Shown here in pieces: positions 52,247 through 60,057 of a stretch of DNA of 64,000 bases. Location of the stretch: assembly GCF_004375085.3 (NCBI RefSeq), contig NZ_SNAQ03000005.1, positions 124,001 through 188,000 on the forward strand, read 5' to 3'. Under the pieces are notes generated by a model, which was not told the origin of the DNA, ran no database searches, and saw nothing but the letters and a program-made list of their open reading frames with translations. The position numbers and the translations under genes are program-made. This DNA comes from Lewinella sp. W8 (GTDB lineage Bacteria; Bacteroidota; Bacteroidia; Chitinophagales; Saprospiraceae). Within the stretch, counting starts at the first letter, position 1. Each line of letters starts with the position of its first letter.

Positions 52247-53438
52247 CACACCGGACATAGACATCACCCAGGCAGCGGCCGAATACGTAAAGCAACGGTT
52301 TACCGAGGAGCTGGACCCCGTGTACCTGTTTCATAACTTCGCTTATTCAGAGGAAATCAGTGACAAGGCCCAGAGCCTGGCCGAGGAAGCCGGGCTCGAC
52401 GCCCGGATCCAGGAATTGCTCACCGCCGCCGGTTATTTCTATCCCCTGGGCTACATCAAGGGGAATGATGACGTTCCGGAGACCTCCGCTACGCTCTTCC
52501 GGGAGTGGGCTAAGGGCGAAGGCGTAGACCTTAAAACGGATTTCGGTCCCGCCGATCAGTGGGTTCGCCGTGCCTACACCGCCGAGGCGGAGGATGAATT
52601 GCCCGTCCGTATCCTGCATGATGCCGCCTGGAGCTGGCTGGGACGGAAACGCTACGAACGACGGGCAGACTTACTGCAGCTGGAGCGCAGCGCCCTGGAC
52701 GGGGAGGAGGGAGATCCCATCAAGTTTGGAGAAGAGATGCAGAACGTACTGCTGAACTTCAATTTCCTCACGGCAGTAGGGAAAGAATCCTTCGACAGTC
52801 GGCGACGAAAGAACGCCAGTTCCCAGCAGAGCTCGAACTACAAAATCACCCAGAAAGAGGTCAAGGCCCGCACCGGAAAGAACTTCGGCCGGGGGATCGA
52901 TACCATGTACCGAACTGCCTTCCGGAATCACATCAACCTGAGCCGGATCGCCGACGGAAAGGCCAACATGATGATTTCCATCAACACCATAATTCTGTCG
53001 ATCGTCATCACCATTTCCGGAGCGGGACTGAGTTTCTTCGAAGACCTCTTTTTCGAGAATCCGGAGTTTCTTGCGCCCATCATCACCCTATTGCTGAGTT
53101 CGCTCATTGCCGTCATCTTCGCGGTGTTTTCCGCCCGCCCCAAAGTCACCGAATACCGCATCAAAAAGAAAAAGGGATTGCTGAACAGCAAGGAGGCCAG
53201 CCTGCTGTATTTCGGTAATTTCCTCAAGGTGGACAAAGCGGACTTCATCGACTACATGGCCACGATGAAACTCAACCAGAGCGAGTTGTACGACGATCTG
53301 GCCCGGGACCTCTACGATCTCGGCGCGGTACTCCACCGTAAGTATCTGCTGCTGACCATCAGCTACAATACCTTTGTGGGTGGACTGGCCCTCTCCGTCA
53401 TCAGCTTTCTGATCGTTTACCTGCTGAACGTGCTTTAA
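52239..53438 (+). CDS. HD-like domain fused to a Pycsar-effector-type (DUF5706) membrane domain
   Basis: 399 residues. Residues 10-190 follow the HD-superfamily phosphohydrolase of this architecture, but key metal ligands are gone: the first His is kept (H32-N33), the second is Y36, the H-D pair is replaced by F67-Y68-P69, and only the late Asp remains (D128). Residues 218-400 are the Pycsar-effector/DUF5706 domain: R-G-I-D-T-M-Y-R-T-A-F-R-N-H, I-A-D-G-K-A-N-M-M-I-S-I-N-T-I-I-L-S, with membrane helices near 243-265, 277-299 and 371-398. Family members with an intact HD are predicted phosphohydrolases; Pycsar effectors act on membranes in response to cyclic nucleotides. No cyclase lies nearby. 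The HD part may have become a ligand sensor. Overlaps the preceding gene by 8 bp. Confidence 0.82.
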   Translation: MSNTPDIDITQAAAEYVKQRFTEELDPVYLFHNFAYSEEISDKAQSLAEEAGLDARIQELLTAAGYFYPLGYIKGNDDVPETSATLFREWAKGEGVDLKTDFGPADQWVRRAYTAEAEDELPVRILHDAAWSWLGRKRYERRADLLQLERSALDGEEGDPIKFGEEMQNVLLNFNFLTAVGKESFDSRRRKNASSQQSSNYKITQKEVKARTGKNFGRGIDTMYRTAFRNHINLSRIADGKANMMISINTIILSIVITISGAGLSFFEDLFFENPEFLAPIITLLLSSLIAVIFAVFSARPKVTEYRIKKKKGLLNSKEASLLYFGNFLKVDKADFIDYMATMKLNQSELYDDLARDLYDLGAVLHRKYLLLTISYNTFVGGLALSVISFLIVYLLNVL

Positions 53439-53440
53439 AA

Positions 53441-53462
53441 GTGCCTTTTGCGGTAAAGGCAC
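53441..53462 (+). terminator. Hairpin just after the HD/Pycsar-type gene
   Basis: GTGCCTTT with AAAGGCAC (8-bp stem, 6-nt loop), starting 2 bp after the stop. No T-run, so a modest terminator at best. Confidence 0.45.
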
Positions 53463-53757
53463 CGGGGCGGATGCAGGGCAATTAGCATCTTCGGCAAGAT
53501 CATCTCTTTGGCATAAGGTGTCTGGTCGCCTTTCGGGCTTGCCCGGCCACGACACCAGGCACTTTTCCCTAGAGTGGGTGATATCACTCCTACCCCACCC
53601 CAAATCTACCTTACCGGCGCGGACGCTATTCTAGTGAGTTTAGTAGTACGGCCTGGGATGATGGCTATGGGTAACGACAAATACACATAATGAGAAAATT
53701 CTGGATGAGTAATTAAGGCTGTCTTCGTGCCGGACAACTCGACCGTTTTCGGCTTCC

Positions 53758-53765
53758 TATCTTGG
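53758..53765 (+). promoter_or_regulatory. -7 promoter box immediately before the TIM-barrel lipoprotein gene
   Basis: TATCTTGG, ends 4 bp before the ATG at 53770; a leaderless-type spacing like fabD and the DUF423 gene. Confidence 0.35.
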
Positions 53766-53769
53766 CGGT

Positions 53770-55251
53770 ATGCAGTTTAGCCTCCCCTACCTTCTTGTTC
53801 TTTCGGTTTTCCTTTCCCTGGCGGCCTGTTCGGAGTCCGCTACGCTGGCACCGCCCACGGATCGGACCCTCATGCCCAGCAAGACTCATCCCCGGTACTG
53901 GTCGTGGGATGGTGGAGATCCCGTACTGCTGCTGGGTGCCAGTAACAACGACAACTTATTCCAGAGTCCCGATTTCCTGGAGCAACTGAAGGTTCTACAA
54001 AAGGCCGGGGGTGACTACGTGCGGTGTACCATGAGCTCCCGGGATGAGGGAGATGCATGGCCCTACGCTAAAAATGCTGCCGGCCAGTACGATCTGAACC
54101 GGTTCAATCCGGTGTACTGGCAAAAATTTCATGATCTGCTGCGGGAATCAGCGGCCCGGGACATTGTGGTACAAATTGAACTTTGGGACCGGTTCGACTT
54201 CAGCCGGGGTCCCTGGATGCTCAATCCCTTCAATCCCACGAACCATGCGCCGGGCCAATTACCCCTGCACCTGCCTCCGGCCAAAACCAACGAACGGGCG
54301 CCCGACAGTCTGCTCCTGAGCCGGTACCCGGACCATCCCTCCCGGGACGTGCAGCCGTTTTTTCACACCATACCCGGTATGCCGCTCTACCGTCAGGAAC
54401 TGGATGCGCTGCGCGAGTATCAGGAAGCGTACGTGGATACGCTGCTGTCCATCAGTCTGGCCTACGGCAACGTGCTGTACTGCATGAATAATGAGACCAC
54501 CACGCCGGCGGTCTGGGGTAAATACTGGGCCTCCATGCTGCGAGAACGGGCCGAAAAACGGGGAAAACAAATTTATCTCACCGATATGTTTGACGGTTTC
54601 CACCACCCCGCCTCCTGCCCCGCCTGCCGGGCCCTGCTTCGGGACACGACTCATTATGACTTTGTGGACATTAGCCAGATTAACAGTCGGCACTTCGGGT
54701 CCGCTCACTGGGATACCCTACAGTACATCCAGGAACAATTGGAGCAGTTACCCGCCCGCCCGGTAAATTCTATAAAGGTTTACGGCGGCGGGGAGACGGC
54801 CTGGGGTTCGGGAACCAACATGGACGGGATTCGGCGATTTAACCGAAACGTGATCGGCGGACTGGCGGCGGTCCGCCACCACCGACCACCCACGGGTAAC
54901 GGATTAAACGCGATGGCCCTGAACAGTATCCGGGCCATTCGGACCATCGAGCAAAGGGTGAAGTTCTGGAACCTGAGTACGCGGGATGCCGACATTCTGG
55001 TCTACCCCGAAGTGGGGGAAGCCTACACGGCCATCAGCAACGATGGTGACTACCTGATTTACTTTCCGGGGCCGGGAAGGATTGACCTCCAATTGCCCCA
55101 GGAGCGTACGCAAATGACCTACGACGTGAGCGTAATCGGCTATCTGGGGACTCAACGCCGGGAACGGCTGGTGCCTCCCTACGCTCCGTACTTCACCATT
55201 TTCACCAACGAGGAGAAGGGAGGGTGGATGCTGCTGGAGCGCGTGGACTGA
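53770..55251 (+). CDS. Lipoprotein, glycoside-hydrolase-like TIM barrel
   Basis: 493 residues. Lipobox L-A-A-C (Cys20). The core starts D-P-V-L-L-L-G-A-S-N-N-D-N-L-F and continues with G-D-Y-V-R-C-T-M-S-S-R-D, D-I-V-V-Q-I-E-L-W-D-R, Y-G-N-V-L-Y-C-M-N-N-E-T (a strand-end N-E as in clan GH-A acid/base sites) and I-K-V-Y-G-G-G-E-T-A-W-G (possible nucleophile Glu). The C-terminal part (from about 400) is a beta-sandwich. It resembles the DUF4038/GH-A-like proteins of Bacteroidota, with unknown substrate. Its stop is directly adjacent to the stop of the convergent heptose kinase gene. Confidence 0.7.
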   Translation: MQFSLPYLLVLSVFLSLAACSESATLAPPTDRTLMPSKTHPRYWSWDGGDPVLLLGASNNDNLFQSPDFLEQLKVLQKAGGDYVRCTMSSRDEGDAWPYAKNAAGQYDLNRFNPVYWQKFHDLLRESAARDIVVQIELWDRFDFSRGPWMLNPFNPTNHAPGQLPLHLPPAKTNERAPDSLLLSRYPDHPSRDVQPFFHTIPGMPLYRQELDALREYQEAYVDTLLSISLAYGNVLYCMNNETTTPAVWGKYWASMLRERAEKRGKQIYLTDMFDGFHHPASCPACRALLRDTTHYDFVDISQINSRHFGSAHWDTLQYIQEQLEQLPARPVNSIKVYGGGETAWGSGTNMDGIRRFNRNVIGGLAAVRHHRPPTGNGLNAMALNSIRAIRTIEQRVKFWNLSTRDADILVYPEVGEAYTAISNDGDYLIYFPGPGRIDLQLPQERTQMTYDVSVIGYLGTQRRERLVPPYAPYFTIFTNEEKGGWMLLERVD

Positions 55252-56202
55252 TTACTTACGGGCGGCCAGTAGCTCGGCCAGGTCAACGGCAACGACCCCA
55301 CTTTTGGCGATTACCTGGGCACCGGCCAGGTTGGCGAGCTGGGCAATCTCTCCGAGGGGCATCCCTGCGGCCAGGCCGCAGGCCGCCACACTGATCACCG
55401 TATCGCCGGCACCGCTGACGTCGGCCACGTCCCTGGCGTTCGTGGGGTAAATCGCCGAGCGATTTCCGTCGTGCACGTAAATGCCGTGCTCACTCAGGGT
55501 GATCATGACGTTTTGGGCGCCGGTTTTATCGAAGATGTGCTGAGCGGCCTGATCCAGGGAAGTTAGTTCCGGGAGAACCGCAAATTCACACTGCGCCTGA
55601 ATCTCCCGCAGGTTGGGTTTAAACAGACTCACACCCCGATAGGCCCAGAAATTATCCTTCTTCGGATCTACCGCCGAGCGGACCTGGTAAGTCTGACACA
55701 AGTCCATCATTCCGCGGATCAGGGATTCGGTCAGGAGTCCTTTGTTATAGTCCTGGAGTAGAATGAGGTCTACCGCCTGATTTTTGAGTTTGGCCTCAAC
55801 GGCCTCCAGGAGCTGACGGACCATGGCCTCCCCGATGGCGTGGGTTTCTTCCCGGTCTACCCGGAGTAACTGTTGTCCCTGGGCCACCAGACGGGTTTTT
55901 ACCGTCGTTGGGCGGTTGGCGTCCGGGAAGAGCAGGGTTCCCCCAATGGCATTTTCGGTGAGCAGCTGACGGAAAATGGCGGCGTTGGGGTCTTCCCCGA
56001 GGGTGCCGGCGAGCATGACCTGCGCGCCCAGGGCGCGCAGATTGAGGGCAACGTTGGCGGCCCCGCCCAGGCGATTTTCTTCCTGCTCGAGCAGCATCAC
56101 CGGCACGGGGGCTTCGGGACTGATGCGATCAACCCGTCCATCCAGGTAACGGTCAATCATTACGTCACCAACGACCAGTATGCGGAGAGAGGAGAAATCC
56201 AT
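55252..56202 (-). CDS. D-glycero-beta-D-manno-heptose-7-phosphate kinase-like (RfaE domain I)
   Basis: 316 residues, PfkB/ribokinase fold. Shows V-V-G-D-V-M-I-D-R-Y-L-D-G-R-V-D-R-I-S-P-E-A-P-V-P-V at the N-terminus (RfaE/HldE signature), N-R-L-G-G-A-A-N-V-A-L-N and the catalytic D in V-S-G-A-G-D-T-V-I. It phosphorylates heptose-7-phosphate for ADP-heptose and LPS core synthesis. Only the kinase half is here; the nucleotidyltransferase half of HldE is missing and would have to be encoded elsewhere. Read after ndk from the same strand with a terminator between them. Confidence 0.87.
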   Translation of the reverse strand: MDFSSLRILVVGDVMIDRYLDGRVDRISPEAPVPVMLLEQEENRLGGAANVALNLRALGAQVMLAGTLGEDPNAAIFRQLLTENAIGGTLLFPDANRPTTVKTRLVAQGQQLLRVDREETHAIGEAMVRQLLEAVEAKLKNQAVDLILLQDYNKGLLTESLIRGMMDLCQTYQVRSAVDPKKDNFWAYRGVSLFKPNLREIQAQCEFAVLPELTSLDQAAQHIFDKTGAQNVMITLSEHGIYVHDGNRSAIYPTNARDVADVSGAGDTVISVAACGLAAGMPLGEIAQLANLAGAQVIAKSGVVAVDLAELLAARK

Positions 56203-56219
56203 GGCGTAAAAATAAAGAT

Positions 56220-56266
56220 GCCCCTTACCTCACCGGTAAGAAATCGTTACCGGAGAAGTAAGGGGC
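56220..56266 (-). terminator. Terminator between ndk and the heptose kinase gene
   Basis: Two-part stem: GCCCCTTAC (56220 onward) with GTAAGGGGC (ending 56266) plus an inner CCGGTAA with TTACCGG; the interior 4-bp sections are mismatched. It lies 21 bp after the ndk stop on the minus strand. Confidence 0.7.
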
Positions 56267-56287
56267 AAATGATCAGTTATGGCCTGA

Positions 56288-56710
56288 TTAGGCGAAAACC
56301 TCCGTTCCGGCGAAGTGGAAAGATCCTTCGATGGCGGCGTTTTCGTCGCTATCGGAACCGTGTACGGCGTTTTCACCAATGCTGGTGGCGTACTTGGCGC
56401 GGATGGTACCGGGAGCAGCATCGGCGGGGTTGGTGGCACCGATGAGGGTACGGAAGTCCTCTACGGCATTGTCCTTTTCCAGGATCGCCGCCACGATGGG
56501 ACCGCTGCTCATGAATTCCACCAGTTCACCGTAGAAGGGACGCTCGCGGTGAACGGCGTAAAATTCTCCGGCTTTTTCCGTGCTGAGTTTAGTGTACTTC
56601 ATCGCTACGATTTTGAAACCGGCAGCGTTGATTTGTTCGAGGATGGCACCGATGTGTCCGTTACGTACGGCATCGGGCTTGATCATGGTCAGAGTACGAT
56701 TTGTCGCCAT
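56288..56710 (-). CDS. ndk: Nucleoside diphosphate kinase
   Basis: 140 residues, family length. Balances NTP pools by phosphate transfer through a histidine. Starts [14 protein letters not shown]; the catalytic His is in E-N-A-V-H-G-S-D-S (about residue 119), preceded by [14 protein letters not shown]. Has one of the best promoters in the window (TTG-N19-TACTTTTG at 56741-56770) and its own terminator. Confidence 0.97.
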   Translation of the reverse strand: MATNRTLTMIKPDAVRNGHIGAILEQINAAGFKIVAMKYTKLSTEKAGEFYAVHRERPFYGELVEFMSSGPIVAAILEKDNAVEDFRTLIGATNPADAAPGTIRAKYATSIGENAVHGSDSDENAAIEGSFHFAGTEVFA

Positions 56711-56740
56711 TAGTTTATTGACTTTTTAGTTAGGCGCCGC

Positions 56741-56770
56741 AAAAGTACCGTTTTTCCCTTCCTTGTGCAA
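56741..56770 (-). promoter_or_regulatory. Promoter of ndk (-33 and -7 elements)
   Basis: On the minus strand: TTG (56768-56770), 19 bp spacer, TACTTTTG (56741-56748). Both match the Bacteroidota sigma consensus with normal spacing; predicted leader about 25 nt. Confidence 0.7.
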
Positions 56771-56890
56771 CGATGGTTGAGAGGGTTTTGTCCGGGGGTT
56801 TAGTGTCCGATGAAAATGATGGCAGTTTGCGTCGTCATTTATCTGCCGCCATGAGATCCTTCCATTCTCTTCATCAATTTGCGGAGTCGG

Positions 56891-56923
56891 TTTTGGTCGC
56901 TTAGGCTATTTTTCGGAACTTTG
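56891..56923 (+). promoter_or_regulatory. Promoter of the DHH phosphoesterase gene
   Basis: TTTTG (56891-56895), 20 bp spacer, GAACTTTG (56916-56923, one mismatch to TAnnTTTG), 28 bp before the ATG. Confidence 0.55.
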
Positions 56924-56951
56924 CGCGTCTTTTGGGAAACTCCCACTTTTT

Positions 56952-57983
56952 ATGGAAGTCAATATCGCTGCCGTCAAGGCCCTGCTGGCCTCACCTCAGG
57001 ATGTCGTTATCTTCAGTCACCGCAATCCTGATGGAGATGCCGTCGGGTCCAGTTTGGGCCTCTACCACTACCTCCGGAGCCAGGGACATCAGGTCAAGAT
57101 CATTCTGCCTTCCGAATATCCGGATTTCCTGGGGTTTCTTCCGGCGGTGGAGGACATTCTCATTTTTGATGACTTCCCGGAGGACAGCAAGGAGTACATC
57201 CGCCGGGCCACCCTGTTTTTCATCCTGGATTTCAACTCCTTTGACCGCATTGACAAAGTAGCCGAGGGGCTGGACAAAGACAACCGCCCCCGAATTATGA
57301 TTGACCACCACCTCTACCCCGAGCCCGTGGCCGATCATATGTTCAGTGATCCTTCCGCGAGTTCTACCTGCGAGATGGTGTACCAGTTCATCGATGACCT
57401 GGGGCACGCCGGATGGGTGACGAAAGACGTGGCGGATTGCCTCTACACGGGTATCCTGACGGATACCGGAGGATTCAAGTACAGCACCTCCCCAGCGCTT
57501 TTCCGTACGGTCGCCAAGCTACTGGAAGCCGGGACTGACGATTATAAGGTCCAGGACCACATCTGGAACAGCATGTCGGAGAAACAATTACGGCTACTGG
57601 GGCACTGCCTGGCCAACCGGCTGGAAATCCTTCCGGAATACCGTACCGGCATCATCTACCTGACCAAGGAAGATTACCAGCACTTTGACATTCGTCGCGG
57701 AGATACGGAGGGAATCGTCAATTACGTGTTGCGGATGCACAATATGATGATCGCTGCCTTCATTCATGAACAGCCGACCATCGTGAAGATGAGTCTTCGC
57801 TCCAAGGGAGAAATGGACGTACAACAAATTTGCAAAGCTCACTTCCGGGGTGGAGGCCACCGGAATGCTGCGGGAGGCGCCTCCTTTGCCCCCCTGGGCA
57901 CGACGATCAATAAGTTCAAAAAACTCTTACCCAACTACGCCGCGGAGATTGACGCGGCGTATCACGAATTCAACAATAAATAA
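56952..57983 (+). CDS. DHH family phosphoesterase (NrnA-like oligoribonuclease/pAp phosphatase)
   Basis: 343 residues. DHH domain (1-180) with S-H-R-N-P-D-G-D-A-V-G-S-S (motif I-II), I-L-D-F-N-S-F and M-I-D-H-H-L-Y (the name-giving D-H-H), and S-A-S-S-T-C-E-M-V-Y. The DHHA1 domain ends with the nucleotide-binding G-G-G-H-R-N-A-A-G-G motif near 303-312. NrnA proteins cut short RNA oligonucleotides and dephosphorylate pAp; which activity dominates here cannot be told. Stop is 3 bp before the FKBP gene. Confidence 0.92.
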   Translation: MEVNIAAVKALLASPQDVVIFSHRNPDGDAVGSSLGLYHYLRSQGHQVKIILPSEYPDFLGFLPAVEDILIFDDFPEDSKEYIRRATLFFILDFNSFDRIDKVAEGLDKDNRPRIMIDHHLYPEPVADHMFSDPSASSTCEMVYQFIDDLGHAGWVTKDVADCLYTGILTDTGGFKYSTSPALFRTVAKLLEAGTDDYKVQDHIWNSMSEKQLRLLGHCLANRLEILPEYRTGIIYLTKEDYQHFDIRRGDTEGIVNYVLRMHNMMIAAFIHEQPTIVKMSLRSKGEMDVQQICKAHFRGGGHRNAAGGASFAPLGTTINKFKKLLPNYAAEIDAAYHEFNNK

Positions 57984-57986
57984 TTT

Positions 57987-58892
57987 ATGCGTTTATTCAT
58001 TCTACTCCTGCTCGCCGGAGGCTTGTTCTACGGCTGTGGCGGCGGAGATAATTCCATGAAGACCACCGCTCTTGGGACCCGGTACCAGATGTTTACCGAC
58101 GGTGGTAGTGGAGAAAAAGTACAACCAGGCGAATTCGTGTACTTCCAGGCACAACTCCGCTCGGAAGCTGACAGCGTGTTTTTCCGTACCCGCGACGGTG
58201 GTGAAGAACAGACTCCGGTAGTGCAGGCCGCTCCGGAAGATGTGACCCTGGAAGAACTCGGTCCCGTAGAAGACGTCCTTCGCTACATGCGCATCGGTGA
58301 CAGTGCGGTAGTGCGGGTGAACATGGAAGAATTCCCAACCCGTCCTCCCGGTATGGAAAACGACTCCGTTGCTCTCTACGACCTGGTGGTTACCAACATC
58401 CTCACCGAAGAGGAATTCAATGCCATCCAGGCCGAGAAGGAAGCGGAAGCTGCGGCCGCCGCCGAGCTGGTACAGGCACGCGAGGCCGACCGCCTGGCCT
58501 TTGCCGAAGAAACCCTGAAGGCCTACCAGGCCGGCACGCTGGAAGGAGTTCAGGAGACCGCCACGGGCCTTAAGTACGTCATCCACGAAGAAGGTTCCGG
58601 TAAGCCGGCTGAGGCCGGCAAGGGCGTCGTCGTGCAGTACATCGGTAAGTTGGTGGAAAATGGTAACATCTTTGACCAGTCCTTCCAACGCGGCGCCGGC
58701 ATTCCCTTTACGCTGGGCACCGGACGCGTCATTCCCGGATGGGACGAAGGCATTGCCCTGATGAAGGAAGGTGGTCAGGCCACCCTCTTCATTCCCTCCG
58801 ACCTCGGATACGGTGCTCAGGGTACGCCTGATGGCACCATCCCCGGAGGTGCCGAACTGATGTTCTACGTAGAACTGGAGAAGGTTCAGTAA
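57987..58892 (+). CDS. FKBP-type peptidyl-prolyl isomerase lipoprotein (two FKBP-like domains)
   Basis: 301 residues. Lipobox L-F-Y-G-C (about Cys17). Residues 35-140 are an FKBP-like domain that has lost the catalytic aromatics, followed by a charged coiled-coil-like helix (about 150-185). Residues 195-300 are a normal FKBP domain: V-V-V-Q-Y-I-G, G-N-I-F-D-Q-S-F, V-I-P-G-W-D-E-G and I-P-S-D-L-G-Y-G-A-Q-G. Assists folding of outer-membrane or secreted proteins. Likely co-transcribed with the DHH gene; a strong terminator follows. Confidence 0.92.
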   Translation: MRLFILLLLAGGLFYGCGGGDNSMKTTALGTRYQMFTDGGSGEKVQPGEFVYFQAQLRSEADSVFFRTRDGGEEQTPVVQAAPEDVTLEELGPVEDVLRYMRIGDSAVVRVNMEEFPTRPPGMENDSVALYDLVVTNILTEEEFNAIQAEKEAEAAAAAELVQAREADRLAFAEETLKAYQAGTLEGVQETATGLKYVIHEEGSGKPAEAGKGVVVQYIGKLVENGNIFDQSFQRGAGIPFTLGTGRVIPGWDEGIALMKEGGQATLFIPSDLGYGAQGTPDGTIPGGAELMFYVELEKVQ

Positions 58893-58914
58893 GCCTGAAG
58901 GCTTGACCAATAAA

Positions 58915-58948
58915 AAAGGGCGGTTTCCCGGGTGGGAAGCCGCCCTTT
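58915..58948. terminator. Bidirectional intrinsic terminator after the FKBP gene
   Basis: 15-bp stem (58915-58929 with 58934-58948, one G-T pair) and 4-nt loop, A's on the left and T's on the right. Confidence 0.9.
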
Positions 58949-58988
58949 CTATTTGGCGTATCCAAAGCAACAATCAGGCCTCATTCCC

Positions 58989-59246
58989 TTAACCACCCCA
59001 GATGGCCCAAACGGAAAACGCCAGCAGGACTAACAGACCGGCCACGAATAATCCGCGCTGCCGCCGGGCCTGGTCTACGGCGAATTGCGTGTAGCCGAAG
59101 ACCGTAAGCCCTCCGATGATTACCGGCATCAGCTTGGCCAGGGGAGCTGCTTCACCCAATGATGCAGCCCCGTGACCAAATATGGCGCACAGCATGGCCA
59201 CCGCAACGGCCATCAGCAGAAAAGCGAAGTGCCTTCTTGGTGGCAT
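58989..59246 (-). CDS. Small membrane protein, 85 residues
   Basis: Two or three transmembrane helices (about 8-27, 37-53 and 65-83) joined by a basic loop (Q-A-R-R-Q-R-G). No family recognised. It lies 28 bp after the enoyl-CoA hydratase on the same strand, so it is probably in that transcript. Confidence 0.6.
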   Translation of the reverse strand: MPPRRHFAFLLMAVAVAMLCAIFGHGAASLGEAAPLAKLMPVIIGGLTVFGYTQFAVDQARRQRGLFVAGLLVLLAFSVWAIWGG

Positions 59247-59274
59247 GGAATGATATTTTGGTTTTCGAAAGGAG

Positions 59275-60054
59275 CTACTTTCCCCGGAAGTTCGCCTTCC
59301 GCTTTTCTACGAAAGCGGCGGCTCCCTCCATGAAATCTTCGGTGGCGGAAGCCCGGCCGAAGGCCTCGGCTTCGTAGTCGAACTGACTGCCCGCGTAGTA
59401 GGCATTAATGGCCTTAATGGACTCTTCAATCGCAACGGGTCCCTTGGTGCCGATTGTTTTCAGAATTTCGAGGGCCTTTTCCTCGGCGGCCTCGGCCGGG
59501 AGGGCGTAGTTGACCAAACCGATCCGGTGGGCTTCGGCGGCGTCGATCATGTTGCCGGTCAGGGTGAGCTCCATGGCCTTTCCTTTTCCGATCAGTTGGT
59601 TGAGGCGCTGGGTACCGCCGTAGCCGGGAATGATGCCCAGGTTGACCTCCGGCTGCCCGAAGCGGGCGGTGTCCGTGGCAACCCGCATATGGCAGGCGAT
59701 GGCCAATTCACAGCCACCACCGAGCGCAAAACCGTTTACCAGAGCGATGACCGGACGGTGAAAGCGCTCGATGAGAAAGAATACTGCCTGCCCCTTGCGG
59801 GCCATGTCTTCTCCGCTGCCCGCGGCAGCGACCCCGAGGAATTCCTTGATGTCCGCTCCGGCAACGAAGGAACGGTCGCCGGCTCCCCGGAGCAAGACGC
59901 CCGTGATGTCCCGGCGATCCGCGTAGTCCTCGCCAAAAAATTGGGCCAACTCCCCCATCGTTTCCTGATTGAGGGCGTTGAGGGCCTTGGGGCGATTGAT
60001 GGTCAGGTGGACGATTCCTTCCTTTTCTTCGACGAGTAGGTTCTGGTAGCTCAT
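59275..60054 (-). CDS. Enoyl-CoA hydratase/isomerase family protein
   Basis: 259 residues. Crotonase fold: N-R-P-K-A-L-N-A-L-N, oxyanion-hole residues in F-V-A-G-A-D-I-K-E-F (about 65) and G-F-A-L-G-G-G-C-E-L-A (about 107), catalytic glutamates in P-E-V-N-L-G-I-I-P-G-Y-G-G-T-Q (about 133). Both catalytic Glu positions look kept, so hydratase activity on enoyl-CoA is likely. Gap of 3 bp after the CtlX-like gene upstream suggests a shared transcript, although the pathways differ. Confidence 0.9.
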   Translation of the reverse strand: MSYQNLLVEEKEGIVHLTINRPKALNALNQETMGELAQFFGEDYADRRDITGVLLRGAGDRSFVAGADIKEFLGVAAAGSGEDMARKGQAVFFLIERFHRPVIALVNGFALGGGCELAIACHMRVATDTARFGQPEVNLGIIPGYGGTQRLNQLIGKGKAMELTLTGNMIDAAEAHRIGLVNYALPAEAAEEKALEILKTIGTKGPVAIEESIKAINAYYAGSQFDYEAEAFGRASATEDFMEGAAAFVEKRKANFRGK

Positions 60055-60057
60055 AAT

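Larger units (their letters stand above)
53439..53769. other. Intergenic region between two rightward genes
   Basis: 331 bp. Holds the small hairpin at 53441, a 10-bp palindrome GTGATATCAC (53578-53587) and the -7 box of the next gene (53758). No gene seen. Confidence 0.5.

Noticed and set aside
52239-53438. Complete Pycsar anti-phage system
   Set aside because: Pycsar needs a uridylate/cytidylate cyclase next to the effector; none is present, and the gene belongs to a different operon type.
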